Source of the DNA: DASRDR01 sp963812945 [NCBI: uncultured Candidatus Rokubacteria bacterium]
GTDB lineage: Bacteria; Methylomirabilota; Methylomirabilia; Rokubacteriales
Length of the DNA stretch: 64,000 nucleotides
NCBI GenBank assembly: GCA_963812945.1
Contig: CAWEXD010000008.1
Coordinates: forward strand, 62,001 to 126,000
Direction of reading: 5' to 3'
Below the pieces are notes generated by a model. The model saw nothing but the letters and a program-made list of their open reading frames with translations, did not search any database and was not told the DNA's origin. The position numbers and the translations under genes were made by a program. The stretch's first letter is position 1; each line of letters opens with the position of its first letter. This document shows, piece by piece, positions 58,464 through 64,000 of this stretch.

Positions 58464-59219
58464 TCAGTAGCTCGGGCCGCCGCGGATCCGCCAGAGGAGA
58501 TGGCGGACCGCGAGCCGGAGCTTCCAGCCCTTGCGGCGAAGGCGCTCGTCGCGCCACTTCCGGTCGAAGTAGCGCTTGTTGGCGGCCTCGAACCCCGGCG
58601 CTCGGGGCCTCTCCTCGCGCACGGTGCGGCTCCCGTGGTGGTGGACCACCACGCCGAGGGTCACCGCCGCGCGGAGACCCGCCTGCCGGATCCGCCAGAA
58701 CATGTCCTCGTCCTCGTACTTGGCCCGCGCGTACGCCTCGTCGAAGCCGCCCACGCGCTCGTAGAGATCACGCCGCGAGAACAGGACCATGCCCCGGAAC
58801 TCGTCGGCGAAGTACCGATGCTCGAACCGGGCCCGGACCCGACGGTTGAGGGCGTCGAGATCGTAGTCGAGCGGCCCCTCCCGGATCGCGGGCGATACCC
58901 AGGCGAACGCGTGGGCTTCGTGGAACGCGGCCAGCCGTCCGAGCCAGCCGCCGGCGACCTCGACGTCGCTGTTCAGGAGGCACACGTGCGCTCCTCGCGC
59001 GACGGCGATGCCCTGATTCCACGCGGCGGCGCAGCCCTGGTTGTCCTCGTTCCGGAGCACCCGCGCGCCCGTCTGCCGGAGGTAGGCGGACGTCTCCGGC
59101 CCGGAGCCATTGTCGACGATGATCAGCTCGAAGGGCTCGGCGGTATGCCGGGCGACGGAGTCGATCGCACGCCGGGCCCAGGGGAGTGCGTCTCGCACGG
59201 CCATGACGAGCGAGATCAT
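58464..59219 (-). CDS. Family 2 glycosyltransferase
   Basis: 251 residues from ATG 59219, which overlaps the stop of the sulfatase-like gene (ATGA). The GT-A fold is clear: MISLVMAVRDALPWARRAID, ELIIVDNGSGPETSAYL, the acceptor-side LLNSDVEVAGGWLGRL, GGFDEAYARAKYEDEDMFWRIR (ED-type catalytic base region), and a C-terminal Arg-rich tail. It transfers a sugar from a nucleotide donor. It is the third gene of a membrane protein-sulfatase-glycosyltransferase operon, probably for surface polysaccharide. Confidence 0.9.
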   Translation of the reverse strand: MISLVMAVRDALPWARRAIDSVARHTAEPFELIIVDNGSGPETSAYLRQTGARVLRNEDNQGCAAAWNQGIAVARGAHVCLLNSDVEVAGGWLGRLAAFHEAHAFAWVSPAIREGPLDYDLDALNRRVRARFEHRYFADEFRGMVLFSRRDLYERVGGFDEAYARAKYEDEDMFWRIRQAGLRAAVTLGVVVHHHGSRTVREERPRAPGFEAANKRYFDRKWRDERLRRKGWKLRLAVRHLLWRIRGGPSY

Positions 59220-60694
59220 CGCGCCCCGGCGCCGGCAGGCGCCTCGCCAGCCGGCGTGGCCGGCCGGGAGCCCCGCCACCACACACGCACGGCGCGCTTG
59301 ATCCGCTTGCGGAGCGGCAGCGGTCGCAGGAACTTCCGGTGCATGGATCCGTGAGCGCGAACCGGATCCGTGCGGCGGCCCAGCGCCGCGAGGCGCCGCC
59401 CGAGCCATCCCTCGAACTCCGCGCGGAGGCCGTCGCGCACCTCGGGCCGAGTATCGGCCAGGTTCGTCGTCTCGGCTGGATCGGCTCGGAGATCGTAGAG
59501 CTCGACGGGCGGGCTCCCGTAGAGGTCCGGCTCACGGGCCACGATGAGCTTGTAGTCGTCGGTCCGGTACGCCCACTTGCACATCCAGGTGGCCTCGGAT
59601 GCCGCCACGATCCGGCGCGATGCTTCGGAGGGCCGGCCGGCGAGCAGCGGGGCCAGGGAGCGCCCCTCCATGACGGTAGGGGCGGTGCGGGCGGTGGGGG
59701 CGGTGGGGCCCGCGGGGCCGGCCGGGATCGGCAGGCCGAGGAGATCGAGGATCGTCGGCGCCAGGTCGGGCGTCATCACGACCGACTCGATGCGCCGCCC
59801 GGCGGCGATGCGGCCCGGGGCATGGACGATCAGCGGGGGACGGAGCGTCACGTCGTAGAGACCGTGGTGCTCGAAGAAGACTCCGTGCTCCCCCAGGGAC
59901 TCGCCGTGGTCCCCGAGGATCACCACCACGGTGTTCTCCAGCAGGCCGAGGCCCTCGAGATCGTCGAGCAGCTCGGCGATGACGTCGTCGAGGGCCCGGA
60001 CCTCCGCGTCGTACTGCGCCTGGCACCACTCGAGGTCCTCGATGCGGCCGCCGGCGGCGCCGGGCCACGCGCGCGCGGCGGGCTCGAGCCAGCGGCCGAC
60101 CAGGTAAGGCTTGAGCGGCCGCGCGTAGAACGCGTCCAGGCTGCCGCGATTCGTCGTCGTGGGGTCGCCCTGGTAGAAGAGCGTCCGGTACCGCGCCGGC
60201 GGCCAGTACGGGGTGTGCGTGTCGCCGTAGCGCAGGTAGAGGAAGAAGGGGCCTCCGCGCTCGGCGGCGAGCCACGGCCGGGCCATCGCGTTCATCGCGA
60301 ACCCGTCCAGGTACTCGTCATCGCTCGTCCGCCGGTAGAGGCGCGCGCCGAACCCGCGGCCCCAGTGCTGGCTCCACGCGAGGTCGTCGAGGATGGCCGT
60401 GGTGTAGCCGTGGGCGGCCAGGATCCCCGGCAGCCAGGGCGCGCGCCGGGACAGGCGACCCCGCCGGCTCGGCGCCAGGATGCCGTGGGTGAGCGGGAAC
60501 TGGCCCGTGAGAAGGCTCGTGCACGCGGGCTCGGTCGGCGTGGCCGGCGTGAAGAACCGGAGGAAGCAGGCGCCGCCGCCGGCCAGGGCGTCGAGCCTCG
60601 GGCTCGTCGGCCGCGGGCACCCGTAGCACGAGAGACGGTCGGCCCGGAGGCTGTCCGCGACCAGGAGGAGAAGGTTCGGGCGCCGGGACGCCAT
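59216..60694 (-). CDS. Sulfatase-like hydrolase with Thr at the nucleophile position
   Basis: 492 residues. The metal-binding N-terminus is RPNLLLLVADSLRADRLSCYG. The nucleophile segment reads TPTEPACTSLLTGQFPLTHG: aligned with the sulfatase C/S-x-P-S-R signature, position 1 is Thr and the Arg is Cys, so formylglycine cannot form. Other ligands are LGDHGESLGEHG and the C-terminal YKLIVAREPDLY strand. Thr nucleophiles occur in phosphoglycerol/phosphoethanolamine transferases of this fold, so a phosphoester substrate is likelier than a sulfate ester. A low-complexity Gly/Pro/Ala/Thr stretch lies near residue 335. ATG 60694 overlaps the upstream stop (TGATG). Confidence 0.85.
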   Translation of the reverse strand: MASRRPNLLLLVADSLRADRLSCYGCPRPTSPRLDALAGGGACFLRFFTPATPTEPACTSLLTGQFPLTHGILAPSRRGRLSRRAPWLPGILAAHGYTTAILDDLAWSQHWGRGFGARLYRRTSDDEYLDGFAMNAMARPWLAAERGGPFFLYLRYGDTHTPYWPPARYRTLFYQGDPTTTNRGSLDAFYARPLKPYLVGRWLEPAARAWPGAAGGRIEDLEWCQAQYDAEVRALDDVIAELLDDLEGLGLLENTVVVILGDHGESLGEHGVFFEHHGLYDVTLRPPLIVHAPGRIAAGRRIESVVMTPDLAPTILDLLGLPIPAGPAGPTAPTARTAPTVMEGRSLAPLLAGRPSEASRRIVAASEATWMCKWAYRTDDYKLIVAREPDLYGSPPVELYDLRADPAETTNLADTRPEVRDGLRAEFEGWLGRRLAALGRRTDPVRAHGSMHRKFLRPLPLRKRIKRAVRVWWRGSRPATPAGEAPAGAGAR

Positions 60695-61578
60695 CACGAG
60701 GCGATGCGGCTCCCCGGGATGAGCGACTGGGGCGCGATGCGCGCTCCGGACAGGAGCTGCGTGACGACCCAGGCGGCCAGAACGCCCCCGGCGATCAGCG
60801 TGAGCGCGACTGCCCACCGGAGCGGCCGTGTTCCCTCGCCGAGAACGGCGGGCTCGCGGCCGCCCAGTGCGAGCCGCATGGCCAGGATCGCCACGACCGT
60901 CGGCCAGAGCCACTTGACGTTCCGCGGGAGCACCGCGTCGAGGTGGACGATCGAGACGAGCGTGAGCACGTAGTAGTAGGAGGCCAGGACGTATCGCACG
61001 TGCCGCCGGAACAGGAGCGCCCGCGGCTGGAAGCCCGCGCGCAGGTCACGGAGGTCGAGTCCGCACAGGACGAGGCCGACCAGCGCGAAGACCCGCATCG
61101 GCGTGTCCTTGAACACCGCCACCCCGACCACGCCGAGCACGGTGGCCAGCTGGAGCGCCGATAGTCCCCAGTCGAGGCGCGTCGGGGCCGGCGTCCCGGC
61201 GCTCCGGAAGAGCCGGATGGCCCGGTAGGCGTAGACGACCATCGAGAAGCCCAGGAAGTTGAACGCCACGTTCCGGGCGAAGGGCCACGTCAGCCACTCG
61301 TGGCGAGTGAGGGTCAGGTACGTGCCGGAGAGATAGAGGGCCGTCATCCCGTAGAGATAGGCGCGGCCCCAGCGCCGGTGTGTTCGGGGGACCGTGAACG
61401 CGAGCAGCGTGGCGGGCGCGACGACGAACGCGATCGGATAGCCGAGCGCGCGATGGGCAAGCTCGATCCAGTCTCCCACTGGTGCTTTCTCCGGATCCGG
61501 GCGCGGCCGGGTTTGGTGGGTCAGCCGGCGGCCCCGCGCTACCGCCTCGCGGGGCGCCTCGCGACGCCGTCTGGGCAT
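60694..61578 (-). CDS. Polytopic membrane protein of unknown function
   Basis: 294 residues with about seven hydrophobic helices (for example IAFVVAPATLLAFTV, LYGMTALYLSGTYLTL, ALQLATVLGVVGVAVF, WLWPTVVAILAMRLAL and VALTLIAGGVLAAWVV). The first 35 residues are strongly basic. Layout resembles DUF2306-type membrane proteins, but I cannot place it firmly. First gene of the operon with the sulfatase-like and glycosyltransferase genes; divergent from the LuxR-type regulator. Confidence 0.75.
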   Translation of the reverse strand: MPRRRREAPREAVARGRRLTHQTRPRPDPEKAPVGDWIELAHRALGYPIAFVVAPATLLAFTVPRTHRRWGRAYLYGMTALYLSGTYLTLTRHEWLTWPFARNVAFNFLGFSMVVYAYRAIRLFRSAGTPAPTRLDWGLSALQLATVLGVVGVAVFKDTPMRVFALVGLVLCGLDLRDLRAGFQPRALLFRRHVRYVLASYYYVLTLVSIVHLDAVLPRNVKWLWPTVVAILAMRLALGGREPAVLGEGTRPLRWAVALTLIAGGVLAAWVVTQLLSGARIAPQSLIPGSRIAS

Positions 61579-61628
61579 CTTGACACTAAGGAGCCGGCGG
61601 CCCGAGACTCAATGAGCCATTTGACCTA

Positions 61629-62741
61629 GTGGCACCCGCGGCACCCGTGGAGGGGCGCACAGCCCGAGCGATGGACCGGCTCCGTGCCCGCGACTTGCAG
61701 CGCCTTCTCGCGTTCCTCCAGGGCATCTACGCGGAGCACGATCTCGACGGCCTGGTCGAGCGCCTGCTGCACGGCCTTCCCAAGCTCATCCCGTGCGACA
61801 ACGCGGTCTACAACGAGGCCAACCTCCTCCGCCGGCGGGTCGTCTGGCGTGAGGCCCCGGCGATCTCCCCCGCGCTGCCCGGGGCCCGCGAGATCTTCGA
61901 GGCGCACATGTCCGAGCACCCGCTCGTCGCGCAGAAGGACTGGGACGGACGTGCGGTCAGGATGTCTGACTTCCTCACGCGCCCCCGGTTCCACGACCTC
62001 GGTCTCTACCAGGAGTTCTTCCGGCGGCTCGGCCTCGAGCACCAGCTGTCGATCCGGCTGCCGGCCGAAGCGCCCTTGATGGTCGTGGTCAACGTGAACC
62101 GGAGCCGCTCCGACTTCTCGCGCCGGGACCGGGTGCTCATGGAGCTCTTGCGGCCGCACCTGGTCCAGGCCTACCGGAACGCGGAAGGGGTGACGGAGCT
62201 TCGCCGCGGCCTCGCGCTGCTCGACCGTGGCGTCGATGGACTCGGCCGCGGTCTGGTCATGCTGAGCGCGGATGGGCGCATCCGGTACGCCTCCCGCCAT
62301 GCCGAGCAGTGGATGGAGCGGTACTTCCCCGGGCGCCGGCCGGGTCCGGACCGGCTGCCCGAGGCGGTGGCCGACTGGCTGGCACACCAGGAGGCCACCC
62401 TCCGGGCAGGCGACGACGCGCCGCGCCCGCGCGAGCCCCTCGTCGTCCAGGGCAGGGGCGCACGGCTGGTGGTGCGCCTGGTCTCCGAGGCGGGGCGGAG
62501 CCTCCTTGTCCTCGAGGAGCAGCCCCGGCAGATCTCCCGGCGCGCGCTGGAAGCCCACGGGCTCACGCGGCGAGAGACGGAGGTCCTGGCCTGGGTGGCC
62601 GAGGGGAAGACCAACCCGGAGATCGCGGCGATCCTCGGGCTGAGCCCCCGGACGGTCGGGAATCATCTCGCGCGCATCTTTGCCCGGCTTGGCGTGGAGA
62701 CGCGCACCGCGGCCGCCCGCATCGCGCTGATCGCCCGCTGA
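61629..62741 (+). CDS. LuxR-family transcriptional regulator
   Basis: 370 residues. The N-terminal two-thirds is a GAF/PAS-like sensory region (starting LQRLLAFLQGIYAEHDLDGLVERLLHGL, with PCDNAVYNEANLL). The C-terminal HTH (about 308-368) reads LTRRETEVLAWVAEGKTNPEIAAILGLSPRTVGNHLARIFARLGVETR, a canonical GerE domain. The start may be GTG 61629 or ATG 61671; neither has a good ribosome site. It is divergent from the membrane protein-sulfatase operon, its likeliest target. Confidence 0.88.
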   Translation: MAPAAPVEGRTARAMDRLRARDLQRLLAFLQGIYAEHDLDGLVERLLHGLPKLIPCDNAVYNEANLLRRRVVWREAPAISPALPGAREIFEAHMSEHPLVAQKDWDGRAVRMSDFLTRPRFHDLGLYQEFFRRLGLEHQLSIRLPAEAPLMVVVNVNRSRSDFSRRDRVLMELLRPHLVQAYRNAEGVTELRRGLALLDRGVDGLGRGLVMLSADGRIRYASRHAEQWMERYFPGRRPGPDRLPEAVADWLAHQEATLRAGDDAPRPREPLVVQGRGARLVVRLVSEAGRSLLVLEEQPRQISRRALEAHGLTRRETEVLAWVAEGKTNPEIAAILGLSPRTVGNHLARIFARLGVETRTAAARIALIAR

Positions 62742-62754
62742 AAGGGGGGTTGGG

Positions 62755-62787
62755 CCGGGAACCGGCGCCCGTCCCGCCGGGTTCCGG
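62755..62787 (+). terminator. Hairpin after the LuxR gene
   Basis: GGAA-CCGGC pairs with GCCGG-(G)-TTCC around a 9-base loop, 14 bases downstream of the LuxR stop, without a clear T tract. Confidence 0.4.
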
Positions 62788-62847
62788 GGGTAGGCCTTTC
62801 CCGGTCCACGGGAGCGGGGGCCCCCGGACCGGGAGGGCCCGCGACCG

Positions 62848-62856
62848 TGCTATGCT
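62848..62856 (+). promoter_or_regulatory. Possible extended -10 promoter of the RRM gene
   Basis: TGC-TATGCT (TGn extended -10), 43 bases upstream of ATG 62899. There is no good -35. Confidence 0.4.
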
Positions 62857-62898
62857 GCGAGGCTAAGAACGCTCCGACCCGTCGCCAAAGGAGGTCCC

Positions 62899-63240
62899 AT
62901 GGCGGTCAAGCTGTATGTGGGCGGTCTGTCGTACTCGACTACCTCCGAGACCCTGCGCGAGCACTTCCTCCAGTGCGGGACGGTGGAGTCGGCCACGGTC
63001 ATCACCGATCGGTACTCGGGGCAGTCGCGAGGGTTCGGCTTCGTCGAGATGGCGACCAACGAGGAAGCCCAGAAGGCCGTCAGCATGCTCAACGGCCAGC
63101 GACTCGACGGTCGGACGATCAAGGTGGAGCTCGCCAACCCGCAGGGAGCGGGCGGCGGCGGCGGTGGTGGACGCGGCGGGCCAGGTATGGGCGGCGCCGG
63201 CGGCGGCCGCGGAGGGTCGGGCCGGCCCCCACGCTGGTAG
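62899..63240 (+). CDS. RRM-type RNA-binding protein with glycine-rich tail
   Basis: 113 residues. One RNA recognition motif (residues 2-82) with RNP2 LYVGGL and RNP1 RGFGFVEM, followed by a Gly/Arg-rich tail with consecutive Gly residues. Architecture is that of cyanobacterial and proteobacterial Rbp proteins, often cold-induced. The ribosome site AAAGGAGG is strong and the gene stands alone, consistent with high expression. Binds single-stranded RNA. Confidence 0.95.
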   Translation: MAVKLYVGGLSYSTTSETLREHFLQCGTVESATVITDRYSGQSRGFGFVEMATNEEAQKAVSMLNGQRLDGRTIKVELANPQGAGGGGGGGRGGPGMGGAGGGRGGSGRPPRW

Positions 63241-63289
63241 GCCCAGCGCCTTCGCTTTCGACCACACCGGCGGGGCCTGCCCGGGGCCC

Positions 63290-63321
63290 GGCTCGCGGCC
63301 TGACGGGGCCGCGCGCGAGCC
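63290..63321 (+). terminator. Hairpin after the RRM gene
   Basis: GGCTCGCG and CGCGAGCC arms (8 bp) around a GC-rich inner region, 50 bases downstream of the RRM stop. No T tract. Confidence 0.35.
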
Positions 63322-63379
63322 ACCGCGCCAGCCGGAGGCTTGCATGACCCCGGACGAGGGCTAGACGCTTCCCGCTTCC

Positions 63380-64000
63380 GTGAGCCATCCCCGCTTCGTC
63401 GCGATCCACGGCCACTTCTACCAGCCGCCCCGCGAGAGTCCCTGGCTCGAGCGCATCGAGGCCCAGGACTCCGCCGCCCCCTACCACGACTGGAACGCGC
63501 GCGTCGCCGCGGAGTGCTACGCGCCGAACACGGCCGCGCGCCGTGTGGACGCGCGCAACCGGATCACGGACGTCGTCGACAACTTTGCGGCCCTCGCCTT
63601 CAACGTGGGCCCCACGCTCATGGCGTGGCTCGAGACGGAGCGCCCCGACGTCTATGCCGCGATCCTGGCGGCGGACCGGTCGAGCCGGGTGGCGCGCGGA
63701 CGCGGCAACGCCATCGCGCAGGCCTACGGTCACGCGATCCTGCCGCTCGCGAGCCGCCGCGACAAGGTCACCCAGGTGCGATGGGGGCTGGCCGACTTCC
63801 GTCACCGGTTCGGGCGCGAGGCCGCCGGGATGTGGCTCCCCGAGACGGCGGTGGACCAGGACACGCTCGCCGTGCTCGCCGAGGAGGGCGTGCGGTTCAC
63901 GATCCTGGCGCCCGGCCAGGCAGCGAGCGTGCGCGAGCCCGGCGGGGACTGGCGTCCGGGAGCCGTCGCGCTCGATCCGCGTCGCGTCTATCGCTGCGAC
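63380..64000 (+). CDS. Glycoside hydrolase family 57-type protein, N-terminal part
   Basis: 207 codons before the right edge; the gene continues outside. From GTG 63380 the protein reads SHPRFVAIHGHFYQPPRESPW, the GH57 motif 1 with its catalytic-site His, then FNVGPTLMAWLE, GHAILPLASRRDK and AGMWLPETAVDQDTLAVLAEEGV, typical of the large GH57/DUF3536 proteins. Probably an alpha-glucan-active enzyme in the cytoplasm. There is no clear ribosome site before the GTG. Confidence 0.85.
   Translation, partial: MSHPRFVAIHGHFYQPPRESPWLERIEAQDSAAPYHDWNARVAAECYAPNTAARRVDARNRITDVVDNFAALAFNVGPTLMAWLETERPDVYAAILAADRSSRVARGRGNAIAQAYGHAILPLASRRDKVTQVRWGLADFRHRFGREAAGMWLPETAVDQDTLAVLAEEGVRFTILAPGQAASVREPGGDWRPGAVALDPRRVYRCD

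Noticed and set aside
1-64000. tRNA, rRNA or CRISPR arrays
   Set aside because: Scanning for the T-loop GGTTCGA-type motif, conserved rRNA stretches and evenly spaced repeats gave nothing convincing.

Overview
The window is 64 kb of very GC-rich bacterial DNA with tightly packed genes, many GTG starts, Shine-Dalgarno-led or 4-nt-overlapping gene starts and Tat-exported solute-binding proteins. Gene content (two ABC importers, a xanthine-dehydrogenase-type trimer, a NiFe-less Hyf-like membrane complex, MetE-like proteins, UGA-encoded selenoproteins) would suit an uncultivated soil or subsurface lineage such as Candidatus Rokubacteria/Methylomirabilota. That placement is inference from gene content; no rRNA or tRNA gene was found to test it.

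Layout. 1-3.6 kb: start of a DUF4118 membrane protein and a sugar-type ABC importer (two permeases plus Tat-type binding protein, no ATPase here). 3.6-7.7 kb: a 55-bp tandem repeat, a vapB antitoxin with a decayed vapC, a cupin, a D-2-hydroxyacid dehydrogenase and an aldehyde dehydrogenase. 7.8-11.5 kb: FAD, 2Fe-2S and molybdenum subunits of a xanthine-dehydrogenase-family enzyme. 12.0-19.6 kb: an apparently leaderless ArsR regulator fused transcriptionally to hyfI-B-C-E-F-G-like genes; the large subunit lacks the Ni-binding cysteines, so this looks like an energy-converting hydrogenase-related (Ehr) complex. 19.7-24.7 kb: a FadJ-type bifunctional enzyme, a pYEATS-like membrane protein, an OsmC selenoprotein and an alkaline-phosphatase-superfamily enzyme. 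25-29.1 kb: a polyamine-type ABC importer operon.

29.2-41.3 kb: an acetyltransferase, an enolase-superfamily enzyme with an alcohol dehydrogenase, a choline-kinase-like phosphotransferase, a DUF1501/DUF1549-DUF1553 cytochrome pair, a PIG-L deacetylase, a MerB-like organomercurial lyase that carries selenocysteine at the catalytic position, a rhodanese and an orphan E1-alpha dehydrogenase. 41.4-49.8 kb: a PAP2-prolyl oligopeptidase fusion, its PAP2 paralogue, and a sigma-54 island with two AAA+ activators (one fused to cyclase-like and TPR modules) and a class III cyclase, with sigma-54-type promoters in the divergent gap. 49.8-56.8 kb: a one-direction cluster of a PaaK-like protein, MetF-like protein, two MetE C-terminal-like proteins and a methyltransferase-like protein. 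57-64 kb: a beta-propeller/redoxin selenoprotein with a Sec-Gly-Pro-Cys centre, glycosyltransferase, sulfatase-like enzyme, membrane protein, LuxR regulator, RRM protein and the start of a GH57 protein.

The strongest result is three independent genes (22.7, 39.05 and 58.1 kb) in which an in-frame TGA sits exactly where the family has a redox or catalytic cysteine, homology resumes in the same frame, and a hairpin with a G-starting loop lies 18-25 nt downstream, as in bacterial SECIS elements. Conventional gene calling would truncate all three.
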